Assembly: GCA_009760855.2 (NCBI GenBank)
Contig: WPIO01000003.1
Location: forward strand, 12,142,001 to 12,206,000
Source of the DNA: Cristatella mucedo
Lineage: Eukaryota > Bryozoa > Phylactolaemata > Cristatellidae
Direction of reading: 5' to 3'
Length of the DNA stretch: 64,000 nt
The notes under the pieces were generated by a model. That model saw only the letters and a program-made list of their open reading frames with translations. It was not told the origin of the DNA and did no database searches. Every line of letters starts with the position of its first letter. Position 1 is the first letter of the stretch. Of the stretch, positions 32,431 to 43,505 are shown in pieces. The translations under genes and the position numbers were made by a program.

Positions 32431-33010
32431 GCAAAAACTACATAAAAAGCCCTGTCAAGATTGAACCAACGAGGAGCAGAGAAATCAGAGGTTGAGATGC
32501 GATCTTTTCGAAAGTCCGAAAAGAATCTGACCGGTATGTTGGATGCCAATTAACCGCTGTAGCTAAACTGCAGGTCGCCACTGCAGGAGTTTTGCGCTTT
32601 TGCGTGTGTTTTCACCCGTCTGACGTGCGTGATCTTGAGACCACGAGAAACCTAGTCTTACGGTTTGCCCCTGCTTGACTGCTGTACACTGGTCCACCTT
32701 TGATGTGGCTGGCCCGCCTTTGACGCATCGGGTGACTTCCTCGAAGGAAATGCTGAGCAAGCAGACGGAGAGTTGGGTGGAAATACTGGCTGGCGCCAGA
32801 GAAAACGGTCGTGAGATTCGTTCAGGCAGCCCAAACACGGGATGGGTTTTGCCTACTCGGTGTTTCCTTGTCGTCGCCTGCATGCAGTCAGAGCTTGAAA
32901 CCACGACCACCATCCGACCCGGAATGAACGCGAACGGACAAGTGCGATTAGATCCACCTCAGAGCGTCATTAGCCAAGCCAATCGCCGCCCTCAATCGCT
33001 TAAGTAGGAA
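32431..33010 (-). mobile_element. Repeat family B, copy 3 (leader only)
   Basis: This leader part is almost identical to 40292-40870 and related to 700-1570 and 25400-25835. No LINE coding tail is attached. It is the left part of the duplication 32431-33628 / 40292-41487. Confidence 0.8.
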
Positions 33011-33164
33011 ATTGTTGTCCGAAACGTCACTACGATTCATTTCCGAGTTATACTCTACTGCTACTACTTAAGCACAATAAAACATGAATAGAAGCGGCAA
33101 TCCCATGACTTTTAATTTCAAGCCCTTTCTCGGCTCAGAGAAAACCTTGTATACCTGGTTCTAC

Positions 33165-33685
33165 CTTTTAACTAATGGTAAGTTGCCTTTGGTAAGTGAC
33201 TTTGGAATTCATTTATTTATATTAATAAAACTAACATTAGTCTAAATAATGCTCACAGCAAACTTTTCAAACTGCCCTATGTGATTTAATCCATTACCGG
33301 CGACCAGTTTAACATCACTGTCCAGTACACGGAGGTGTTGCAAGGCGAGGCTGCCATAAATCAATTTAGAGGCTGCTCATTGGACGCGTCGATCACCTCA
33401 TTTAGGATTGTCTTCTCAAGTCAGTGTGTCCGGAGGTGCACCGCTGGTCGTTACCTCTGTCCACGTGTAGCTATCTGGGTTGAACTTTGGCACGCCGAGT
33501 GGCCATCTATTGTTACGGAGGTCGTCGTCGCTTGAGTGACAACCAAACGAGTGCATAACTCTGCCGAGTTGTACGGCACGCTTTTTATTCCAGTTGAACA
33601 CGTAATCCCACTTGCCTAACCAGTAAGGAGACATCGTTTGGGAAGGTGTAGGTGCCGCTGAACACCCCATGTGTACGTCGACAAT
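33165..33685 (-). pseudogene. Kelch pseudogene K3 (internal deletion)
   Basis: The 3' flank is fused to an N-terminal block, open on the minus strand from about 33720 to 33416: QTMSPYWLGKWDYVFNW, AVQLGRVMHSFG and PKFNPDSYTWTEVTTSG. This is the best preserved N-terminus among the pseudogenes. Blades after the first are absent. It is nearly identical to K5 (41025-41487). Confidence 0.85.
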
Positions 33686-33905
33686 CGGGCTGACACTGTG
33701 CGTGCTGCCGCCACTAACCACACTTGCATGCTGACCCTGTGCATGTCACCCCAACCATGTTATTCATGTTGTTTATCAAGCATCATTATACTCACGATTC
33801 AATCGAGTTTCCCTTTGCAGGAAATGTAAAGCGCCTAAAAAGAGATTAATTTCTCTGAGGGTACTTTATCAAGTGTACTATTATAGTTGTTAATAATAAT
33901 ATTAT
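33686..33905 (+). mobile_element. L2-type LINE, 3' terminus
   Basis: GGGCTGACACTGTGCGTGCT, TGACCCTGTGCATGTCACCC, TTCCCTTTGCAGGAAATG, GCGCCTAAAAAGAGATTAAT and a degenerate TAATAATATTATT tail. It is absent from the corresponding place near 41487, so it arrived after that duplication or marks its edge. Confidence 0.8.
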
Positions 33906-34024
33906 TGTAGCTAACCGTCAGGGTAGACCCCCATGAGCATGACCCTTGCACTTGGTCGCCAATTTTCGACTACTATAGCAATAGTCCATCGAGCAGGTTA
34001 ACGAGCATCGAGGTAAGAAGTATT

Positions 34025-34500
34025 TATTTTAAAGAATGGAAACGATACAGCTAATTTATAGTCAATACAGGACCTGAGAGCACATGAACGCTTAAGACTA
34101 GTGCAGCAGTTGAGGTGATGATGTGAAGGAGAGCCAAGCCTCGGTGAAATTAGTAGGTCAGAGTAATACTCTCGCACTGTAAGCTTTGACCAAACAGAGG
34201 GGGCATAGCGGCTCCTTCACTAAAGCGGACGCAATAACGAGCGGCTGAATCTCTTAGATTTGTTGACGTGTAGCCATACTAATCCCCAACAGTAGAGGCT
34301 TAACAGGTTTTTCGCTACCCCAGCCACGACTACATTAAAAGATCCAGTCGAGACGGTAGCAGAGAAGGATAGGGACAATAAAGGATCGAGATCGGATAAC
34401 TTCGAAGCTCCACAGAGTCTGACCGGTCTGCTGGATGAGACATGCCCGCTGTAGTTGGGCTGTCTGCCGCCACTCAGGGCGCTTTGCTGTTTTGAAATTA
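34025..34500 (-). mobile_element. Repeat family B, copy 4
   Basis: A decayed LINE coding tail ('atttatagtcaatacaggacctgagagc', GAGCCAAGCC) is followed by the leader with SSRPVRLCGASK and ATVSTGSFNVVVAG on the minus strand. It is truncated at both ends. Confidence 0.65.
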
Positions 34501-34504
34501 ACTT

Positions 34505-35720
34505 CTCTGACTTATTTACCACCAATCACATCCACATTCCTAAGAAATAAGGATTGTCAGAATGATGTCGTCAAAATTCGGCTCGTCGCCTTTGGCATAA
34601 CCAGGCTGCAAACTAAAGCCAACATTAGACAGCCAGCGATCGCTTGGAACCTTGGGCATAGACCACAAGCAGCAAACATCTAGTCTCGAAAAGCACATCA
34701 ATACCTGACTAAAATTAGTCTCAATAAATCCCATTAGCAATGAAATTGCGGAGACCAACAATAAGAAGCGTTCCTTTGGTGGTCATCACTCGAATTGTTC
34801 AACGGTCAGCCTTACAAGTTGACTTGGGGCAGACTCAAAAATGCATGAACATGTACATAAAAGCATCAAACGAACCATTAAAAATGATCAAAAAGACAGT
34901 TGCTATCAGATGCACTATTTATATCCAGACTGATTGAGTAGTCTCTTCTGTGTGTGTCTGTGAAATCAATCACAGGCGTCCTGCTAGGAGACAGTAGGCA
35001 CATTGTGAGAGCACGTGCAACGATTTGATAAGAATAAATGATGTTTTTTTTATAGCTTCCCAAAAGAAACAAATACGTCTGTTATATAACTAATTACAGG
35101 GGGCTCAATAGCTGAGCACCAAGTACAAGTAAGGAATCCCGCTTAGACAAGCATGCAAAAGCACACACAAAGACACTTACGGCCACTGATAAATAGGCTC
35201 ATCTGGTAGCCTCCCTGAGCCACTCCTTCCAGGCTATTCACTCCCTCAACTGCCCTTCCGTCTCAGCGACGCTTCTATAGCTTTCTTTGATTCAATAGAT
35301 GCAGTGTTTTGGCTACCATATGTAATCCGAAAGATGCTTAAGCTTTGATTTTTCGATAAAAGGAAACTCTCCTTCGTAACACCCACTTATCCTTAGCGGC
35401 TTTGGCAAGTTGCAGACGGAGATATAAAATGTCACTATCATGCATTGAATCAAGTAAAGGTAAGCGAGAAAATCATAGCGGAATAAAAAGATAAGTTCCC
35501 TGGCTCGGTGAAAGCTGAGCAGAACATACGCGCCATTAGCACACCACCAAAGGCGTTTGAAGGTGCGTAATCAATTAACGTTGTGATAGACGCCACAATC
35601 AAGTTCCAGGCATTCAGTGCATATGAACTGAAAGTCTGGTCTCTAAAAAACTTTAGTTATTGCGAGTCGACAGGAGGCTAAGGAGCATGTGTTTGACAGC
35701 ATGCTGGAGGAGCAAGCAGT
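34505..35720 (-). repeat. Duplicated segment, copy 1 (partner 43506-44760)
   Basis: From CTTATTTACCACCAATCACA to about 35520 it is very similar to 43507-44520; beyond that, similarity continues at a lower level to about 35720. On the minus strand it contains the paralog of the hydrophobic frame at 44335-44697, but here a TGA (aligned with TGC in the partner) and indels break it. The end LRLQLAKAAKDKWVLRRRV is still readable. Confidence 0.75.
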
Positions 35721-36135
35721 TTGTATAATTAGGCTGCAGAGCTAAGGAACGCAGCGACCAACTAGCCACTGATAGTCTGGTCTTGTCAGTGACGCTGTGA
35801 CAGAAGTAGTGTGATGTGGAGCTACAATGTTTTAGTTTCCATATATAAGTGCATTACACTTTCAATGTAGGACTTGAGCTAGTCTGCGACGAGTCGTTTT
35901 AGTGTCTTTCATAGGAACGGTAGGACAAAGATTCTGCGCAAGCTGCTCAAGCTGTCGCCCTAGTGTTGCTCTCTTAATTGCAACGTAACTGCAGCCTTTT
36001 TGGACGGAACGGGCAAATATTCGGAGGCTAAGGATATATTTATAGCGTTCGTTATGGATGGCAGCAGCAGGTCTTAATTGCATCGTAGAAGTAGGACCGT
36101 GGGTATGTGGTCTGAAGGACTATAAGTCTTCTTTG
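35721..36135. other. No gene recognised
   Basis: Unclassified sequence. It may belong to a middle-repetitive family (see 44800-45300), but the similarity is too weak to state firmly. Confidence 0.3.
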
Positions 36136-36139
36136 ATTA

Positions 36140-37265
36140 GCAGATCACTTTCAGAATGAGGTCCCTCGTATCTTCCGTGAACGTAGACACTAAGGCTGCA
36201 GGGGATTGATGGAGAGAAGTCCTGCAGGGTTGTTCTTGACGGACAGGAGACCTAAAGGAGCACGATGCTACCTCAGGGACGGACTCTCTGATCTCATCTA
36301 TCTGGCCGACCAAGAAGCCAGAGAAGCGATAAGCTAGATCTCCATAAGAATTACTAGGTACCGAACTAACCTGGGGGTGGTTAGAGCCATGGTCAGTCGC
36401 AGAAATCAGCGTTTTAATAGTGGGAATCTGTGATTCAATAGCATTTTTGCAGTAGCTAGACATAGCCTGAGCTTAGAATGATTGGTGCTACCAACAGTAG
36501 TCCTCATATGCCTGTCGATGAACAGTCAGTTCTGATTTTCGTATGATTTTTTAAGCTTACCGTTAGTAGATCTACCTAGTTTAATGTCGTAGGTATCAAC
36601 CATAGGCCGTCTGAGCGAGAAATCACCGTGTTTGCAGTTAGAGGTGCAAACTCTTCGAGCGTTTCAGCTGGTGTAGCTCGTGTCACATTGTAGCATTCTA
36701 CTAATGAAGACAGGTCAGAAGGAGGATGGAGCAGCCAGGGCGAAGAAGATATTCTCTATTTGGTGCTGTCGCATATATCGCGGACAGCATCGATTCAGTT
36801 CGTCGCTGGAACCTCGATGGGTAAAGCTGCACGTGCGTCTATGCTGCAGCTCAACCGAGCCTGATCATTCGTGCACGAGACGTACATCATTCGACGTTTG
36901 AGTGATGCGTTTTGCGGGTTCTCGTCGGTATCCGAGCGAAGCAAGCAACGCCCAACATCAGTCAGAGAGCTTAGAAAAAAGGTCTATTATTTATTTTACT
37001 TATTTGAAAGGAGAATGCTGTGGCAACACAGTTTTTATTAGCTCGATCTTAGATTAAGGCTGTAGTAGTTGAGTCACGTAAGTTTTGCAGCATCTTTCAT
37101 TCCCGCCGGTTCATTATTTTGCTTTAAGAAGCACGTATCCTCGTGAATTCGGCGGTTAGTGAATCAGATTAGGCTTAGTGCTCCAACCCTCTGCTCTCAC
37201 GCCAACGCCTGGCGGCAAAGACTCGTTTCCTTCACTCTCGAATTACGCGTTCAGTGCCAAGTACG
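36140..37265 (-). mobile_element. L2-type LINE, internal fragment plus flank (paralog of 18085-19175)
   Basis: On the minus strand 36137-36463 encodes NHPQVSSVPSNSYGDLAYRF and GQIDEIRESVPE, and 36600-36700 contains a TLEEFAPLTANTVISRSD-like block, both typical of the linker between endonuclease and RT in L2/CR1 LINEs. The whole block including the flank to TTCAGTG (37258) is the duplicate of 18085-19174, without the later LINE insertion. Confidence 0.7.
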
Positions 37266-38394
37266 CAGCTTATCAATGGTCGAGATATGAATGCGTACGG
37301 CTAAAATGACAGCACATCATAGTAATTGACGTGTAGGTAACTCGTAAACATTTTAAATGAGGCTTGATAACGTTTACGCAGAGGCTGAGTCTGCCACACA
37401 TAGCACTCTTCAGGCTCTCGCTTCGGTGGACTGCATCCATTGTAGTTCCCTAGCCAAATACAAGCTCCTGAGTGCGAATAAGCAAAAATCAGGCTAACTG
37501 AAAGGCAAACTTCGCCCGTTGCCTAAACATTGGAAATCTTTGCAAAAGTCTAGCACTCCTAATTAATTCACGAGTTCAAAAGGATTTGCCTCAGTTGTGG
37601 CAGTGGGTACCATGCATATGTTTCATTTCAGGATGAGGATGCCGTTTCAGAGAAGCGGCTGTGACTTATAGGTCTGATGGGAGATATCGAAAAAGATCAC
37701 ATTTTGATTATTAGTGACTCATTTATTTAGCGAGGCTTCGATTCCTTGAAGACAAGTTGCTGACGTCACGCTTACACTATGCTCCTTGTGACGTTTTACG
37801 ATACTGTGCTTTGATTTGCATCCATGATGAATGTCACGCCAAAAGCGTCAGGGGGTTGTTCACTAATTTGCATAGGTAGCAGCTACGTGGACTCTCATGA
37901 TTGAAGTAAAACAGTGAACTGCATACTACATTTCAAAATGATGAGCAGGCTTCATGATGCTCGTCTTTTGATTCCGAATGTTAATGCTTTGGAGATTATC
38001 TCTCAGTTGAACTGCAAAAAATGAAGAGGTTTTTTATACAGTAGTCGTAGGAACGGTCTGCCTGTCACAACCATATGCACAGTATTAAATTTTGAAAGGG
38101 ATTATTGTGTAATTGCATTATTTTATAATGATATATTGGCAAAAAGAGTCTGCGGTATCCACTACATTCCGCTAGGAGCTCATTCGAGCACATAAATATC
38201 GATGATAGTGAACATCAAACATATTCTCTCAGTTGAAGAAATGACGCTTCCGTTCGCAAGGGTGAGCTTGAGCGTTCGCTGCTCTGAGGCGCCTATCCTG
38301 GTAGGCATCACTTGGATCAGGCGAACTTGGAATTCGTTTATATATTTTATTAATAATAGTATTCACTTATAGTCATGCTCACTGAAAGCTTTTC
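37266..38394. other. Kelch downstream spacer
   Basis: Parts of 37270-37310 and 38190-38394 align with 20085-20390. The intervening 37310-38180 has no counterpart there and no recognised content. Confidence 0.4.
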
Positions 38395-38603
38395 AAGCCA
38401 CCCTATGTGACTTCATCTATAATCAGCGACCAGTTTGAATACTCTCTCAAGTGCATGGTGGTGTTGGAATGGGAATCTTGTACCAATCAATCGAGAAGCT
38501 GCCCATTGGATGTGTCATTAATCTCACGTGTTGAGCTCCTTGCAAGATTAAGAGTTTAAGAGCTGAGGTCAACACCCATCTTGGCAGCCTCATTCAACGA
38601 AAC

Positions 38604-39599
38604 TTATTCCTCGATCAACGAAAGGAACTGATTAGCCAAAGCAACTGCATTGAAATCTTGAACGTACACTGCCTGTAGAGTATGTAAGGTTCTAGTAAAG
38701 AAGACCCTGTCGTCGCAGCAGCAGCAGCACTCCAGTTTTCCGTTGAATGTTATTAATTGAAGCCTTCCTAAGCGAACCCATACGAGAGAAGTCGGTTCAA
38801 AAACGTGCAGCACATGAGACCGTGACACATGTGAGTTTCTGTAGGATAGGCGATCGTGAAGAAATATTTTGCCTCGGGACTCAAATAAGCCCCCAATGTC
38901 AACTCCGACTGGCAAGTCACCAGTCGTTTGGCATTCGCGGTACACGTTGTTGCTAGTGTCATAAAGGGTGACAATGAGTGGACCCGCGGGGTCATAGATG
39001 TCTAAACGTCGGCCGCCGAACACAATCATATACTTTCTCCATCCTATAGTGCGGCTGTTGAATGCATTCAGAGCCAAATGCTCATGAGGTGCCCGCAAAT
39101 TCCAACGCAATATCTCGAGATTGAGGGCGTATAGCTTTGTCACTTCAGAAGTGGTATGGTCACGTCCACCGAGTATGTACATGGAATGATCCACCACGCA
39201 GGCCAAATGATAAAAGTGCGTCCCAGGAGCTTCCCCGGTCGTCGCTGGACGCGACCAGGAGTTCGCAACCGTATCGAAACGATACAGCAAGCCCAGAGAA
39301 TCGGAAGTCAGCGATGCAAAATTCAGCCAGCTGCCGAAGAAATAGACACTGTGCCTGTAGGATACAGCGGTGCACATAAACCACGTGTCGGGTGCGTCCA
39401 GAGGCGAACCGCTGGTCGTTACCTCAGACCACTCGCAGCTATCCAAGTTGAACTTTCGCACGCCAAGTGGCATCCTACCATTAGGGAGGTCATCTTGTGG
39501 CTCATGACCGAACGAGTAAATAACTCTTCCGACTTGTACAGCGTGCAATTGTTTCCAATTGAAATTGCAATCAAACTGGTGCATCTCATTTAGAGCCAT
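38604..39599 (-). CDS. Kelch-repeat protein K4, intact single-exon gene (331 aa)
   Basis: This is the only unbroken copy of the array. The frame opens further upstream, but the first ATG is at 39599-39597 (MALNEMHQFDCNFNWKQLHA), giving 331 residues. Kelch blades are visible as hydrophobic-strand/Gly/Trp modules: VGRVIYSFG (about 23-32), CEWSEVTTSG (about 55), HSVYFFGSW (about 85), NSWSRPATTGEAP (about 111), SMYILGGRD (about 138), ILRWNLR (about 164), YMIVFGGRRLD (about 187), SHVLHVFEPTSLVWVRL (about 265) and CCCCCDDRVFFTR (about 293). This predicts a six-bladed beta-propeller of the KLHDC3 type, usually a substrate adaptor or scaffold. There is no BTB, BACK, signal peptide or membrane segment. 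It lacks introns, and paralogs in the array are pseudogenes. K4 may be a retrocopy-derived gene amplified by tandem duplication; expression is unknown. Confidence 0.8.
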   Translation of the reverse strand: MALNEMHQFDCNFNWKQLHAVQVGRVIYSFGHEPQDDLPNGRMPLGVRKFNLDSCEWSEVTTSGSPLDAPDTWFMCTAVSYRHSVYFFGSWLNFASLTSDSLGLLYRFDTVANSWSRPATTGEAPGTHFYHLACVVDHSMYILGGRDHTTSEVTKLYALNLEILRWNLRAPHEHLALNAFNSRTIGWRKYMIVFGGRRLDIYDPAGPLIVTLYDTSNNVYRECQTTGDLPVGVDIGGLFESRGKIFLHDRLSYRNSHVSRSHVLHVFEPTSLVWVRLGRLQLITFNGKLECCCCCDDRVFFTRTLHTLQAVYVQDFNAVALANQFLSLIEE

Positions 39600-39984
39600 C
39601 GTTAGGTAAGGTGTAGGTGTCTCTGAGTGACCCAAGTGTGACGTCGACAATCGGTGCCGTCACCTCTTGGACGACGGCCTTCTTAATTTATTTTTATGAA
39701 TTAAATATTTTAATAAATCACTGTACGTTAGCCGGAGGAGTCCTGCCCTGCCGGGTTGGCAGGGGGCTTCCATGAACGATAATAATTCCATGTATTTTCT
39801 GTCCCCATATTTCATAGACAACGACCTGAACCTTTCAAGCCAGGAAGGTAGCATATGTCTAGACAGCAATGCAGAGCCCCAGCGGGTATGACCCTTTTGT
39901 ATGGTCGCTGACTTTGAATTAGAGAGACTACTTAATAAATAGCCCTATAAACAGGCTAATGATGGTCGAGGTAAGAAATATTTA
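39600..39984. other. Kelch K4 upstream flank
   Basis: The stretch 39600-39680 is homologous to the N-terminal leader of the other Kelch copies, where the ATG aligned with K1/K2 (ATGACTGG..) is replaced by GTG. I see no clear promoter motif. The rest is unclassified. Confidence 0.4.
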
Positions 39985-40870
39985 TCTTTGAAAGAAGGAA
40001 TGGAACAGCTAATTAATTGTCCACATATTAGCTGAGGGCACAATGATGATGAAACTAGTGCAGCAGTTCAGCTGATGTTTTTAAGAAGGAGCCAAGCCGT
40101 TTCGGGCCTTGCAGATCAGAGTAAGACTCTCGCTCTGTGGGCTTTTATGAGAAACAACAACGGGGCATAGCAGGTCGTTCATCAAAGCAGTCGCAGTAAC
40201 ACTTGGCCTAATATCTGATATTCGTTGACGTGTGGCCGTACGAATCTCTAGCTGTAAAGACTTAAGGGCGCTGTTTTTCGGTAGATCGGCAAAAACTACG
40301 TGAAAAGCCCAGTCAAGATTCAACCAACGAGGAGCAGAGACAGCAGAGGTTGAGATGCGATCTTTTCGAAAGTCCGAAAAGAATCTGACCGGTATGTTGG
40401 ATGCCAATTAACCGCTGTAGCTAAACTGCAGGTCGCCACTGCAGGAGTTTTGCGCTTTTGCGTGTGTTTTCACCCGTCTGACGTGCGTGATCTTGAGACC
40501 ACGAGAAACCTAGTCTTACGGTTTGCCCCTGTTTGACCTGCTGTACACTGGTCCACCTTTGATGTGGCTGGCCCGCCTTTGACGCATCGGGTGACTTCCT
40601 CGAAGGAAATGCTGAGCAAGCAGACGGAGAGTTCTGTGGAAATACTGGCGGGCGACAGAGAAAATGGTCATGAGATTCATTCAGCGAGCCCAAATACGGA
40701 GTGGGTTTTGCCTACTCGGTGTTTCCTTGTCGTCTCCTGCATGCAGTCAGAGCTTGAAACCACGACCACCATCCGACCCGGAATGAACGCGAACGGACAA
40801 GTGCGATTAGATCCACCTCAGAGCGTCATTAGCCAAGCCAATCGCCGCCCTCAATCGCTTAAGTAGGAAA
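39985..40870 (-). mobile_element. Repeat family B, copy 5
   Basis: A decayed LINE tail at 39985-40140 (GGAGCCAAGCCGTTTCGGGC) is followed by the leader. From 40292 onward it is nearly identical to 32431-33010. It forms the left part of the younger duplication. Confidence 0.8.
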
Positions 40871-41024
40871 TTGTTGTCCGAAACGTCACTACGATTCATT
40901 TCCGAGTTATACTCTACTGCTACTACTTAAGCACAATAAAACATGAATAGAAGCGGCAATCCCATGACTTTTAATTTCAAGCCCTTTCTCGGCTCAGAGA
41001 AAACCTTGTATACCTGGTTCTACC

Positions 41025-41487
41025 TTTTAACTAATGGTAAGTTGCCTTTGGTAAGTGACTTTGGAATTCATTTATTTATATTAATAAAACTAACATTAGT
41101 CTAAATAATGCTCACAGCAAACTTTTCAAACTGCCCTATGTGATTTAATCCATTACCGGCGACCAGTTTAACATCACTGTCCAGTACACGGAGGTGTTGC
41201 AAGGCGAGGCTGCCATAAATCAATTTAGAGGCTGCTCATTGGACGCGTCGATCACCTCATTTAGGATTGTCTTCTCAAGTCAGTGTGTCCGGAGGTGCAC
41301 CGCTGGTCGTTACCTCTGTCCACGTGTAGCTATCTGGGTTGAACTTTGGCACGCCGAGTGGCCATCTATTGTTACGGAGGTCGTCGTCGCTTGAGTGACA
41401 ACCAAACGAGTGCATAACTCTGCCGAGTTGTACGGCACGCTTTTTATTCCAGTTGAACACGTAATCCCACTTGCCTAACCAGTAACC
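41025..41487 (-). pseudogene. Kelch pseudogene K5 (internal deletion, near-identical to K3)
   Basis: Same fusion of 3' flank to N-terminal block as K3, with the minus-strand frame GKWDYVFNWNKKRAVQLGRV, MHSFG and PKFNPDSYTWTEVTTSG. The duplication ends at about 41487, where 'acttgcctaacc' is repeated. Confidence 0.85.
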
Positions 41488-43505
41488 CACTTGCCTAACC
41501 TAACCAGATTTCAAACAGTCAGTCCCTTAGACCGTCTGGTCAGTACGCATGGATTTTCCTTTGTCCTTTGTCCAATACCAATTAGTACTAGTCAGGTATT
41601 GGCATTCCTGAGTGTCAGCCACGGGGCACAGGCTCGGTGTTTACCCGGGTTTCGAGCCCGGCTGCCAGGCGATCCTTTTTTGACTAATGGGAGACGCCAA
41701 AGTAATAGACGTTCAGGCTTTCTCGTCACTACGCGAATGAGATTGTTAAATTAGCTACCTAATAAGGGTTTAAAAGATATGTTAATGAATAATGATTAGT
41801 GACACTGCAGGTTTTAACAGTTTTTACGTAAGGCCCTTCTGCCTAGATATATGAGAGGCCGTTTAAGTAGCTAACCCTTTCTTTTAATCGTGCAGCAGTA
41901 CCGATCGCATTTTAAATTCCGAAAGTAATACGGGTACTTTTTCGCAAGAAAAAAACAAAAGTTTAACTTCTTAGTTAATTCAATCACATTTCTAATGCTA
42001 ATTAAGAATAGTCTAGTCTAAAAACGTGTGCAAGAATTTCGCGAAAGTTAATTGAAGCCATTGAAAGAGCTAAGGAGTGTTACACAAGGTGCGGTCAGTG
42101 GCAGCGGCATTAGACGTTGCAGCGTTAGTCAATGTCACAAAGTCGCTCAACGTCTTAGCAAGGAATAAACTCAACGCAGTAGAGTTTTATGTTTCATGGG
42201 GACTAATTTCATGGCATCTACTAATTTTATGGCATTCAAAAAGCGGATAAAAAGCCATTAGTTCCTTACAGCCTTTGCTCAGTCCAAATGAATTGTCCCT
42301 TGTGTTTGTGCCTTGCCAAATAGTGCTAGTCAGGTAAGTTCATTCCTGGGTCTCAGCCCACGAGTCAGATGCTCGCTCTCTACACCGTGATTTAGAAATC
42401 GAGCTGCAGGCGATCGTTTAGTGACCACTGCAAGCCAAAGTGACTGCCGTGAAGGCACTCCTGCAGCTATATTAATGAGTTTCTTAAATCAGCTAGCCTA
42501 TAAGGGCGTGAGCGATATGCTAAAGAACAGTGATTAGTGGACATATCTTTTAAACAGTTTATCTGCAAGACTCATGCACCGCTGTATAAAAGAGGCTGTT
42601 AAAGCAGCTAACCCTTGGTTTTCATTTTTGTACAGTACCGACAGTATTTTAAATTCCCAAACTAGTGCCGGTACATTTTTGGAATAAGGAATAGGATTAA
42701 ATCCATGGTTAATGAGGATACGTTTATTGTACTAGTAATTGATGGTCGTGCAAAAAATAGCATTCAAACTAATAATTTAACATACTTATTGTGTAAATCA
42801 ATAATCTTTTTGCCGGCCGAAGTTGAATCCGACAAACGCCCCAGTCGCTGTTCCTTCAGTGGGAAAGGCTTAATCAAGGTCTTCCCAATTGAATGTGTCG
42901 CACCTCTGTGCTACGCACTTCCACTTGCTCGCGTGCTGATCTAAAATCCGAATTCCAACTGAATTAGCGATGTTTCCAATTTCAAGCTCTCATACCTCAC
43001 AGCTTTTCCCACCGTTTCGGTTTCTCGGCCACCCGGTCGGTCCGTTGCGAGATCTTGAGCAATCTTCACTACAAAACTGGCCGGTTTATGCTGGCTGGCT
43101 TTAGATCTGTTTATCCCAATATGACACTCAGCTAATTCGGCGTCTTTTGTTAGTGCGGCAATGTCAGATCTGCTCTGCATACAGTGCTCATAGCGGGCCA
43201 TTTAACATTGTCGCCAACGTGAGCTTATATTTAAGTTAAATAAACATGTTTTAGCTATCGGTTTTAGTTGAGGGCTCATTATTTTGTGTTTATTGTTTAA
43301 TGGTTGTATGCTTTAGGTTTCATACTCATAGGTTACTGGTTAGATTGTGTGCTTTCTTCGGTTTGAGTTATTTGGTTTACAGTTTAGAGTTTTGGGTTTA
43401 ATAAGTATGCAGCGGCAGCTACAGTCCCTCATTCTGAGTTCTTAAACATTTAATTATCGACCGTACTTACGATCTCCTACCATTAGGCAGGACAAATGAA
43501 CTTCT
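41488..43505. repeat. Duplicated Kelch upstream flank, with SINE remnants
   Basis: Two tandem, diverged versions of the flank are present (41500-42060 and 42100-42660), each with a 'GCTAGTCAGGTA'-type block and a SINE-like 'CTGC..GC.AAAGTGACTGCC' to 'GAGGCTGTTAAAGCAGCTAAC' body. The stretch 42660-43430 matches 23100-23420 in part and 1680-2210 in part. No coding exon is supported. Confidence 0.55.

Noticed and set aside
35180-35290. Exon ending at GGCC|GTAAGTG (also 44.2 kb)
   Set aside because: The frame is open in both duplicates but has no acceptor, and it lies 3' of the stop of the hydrophobic frame.
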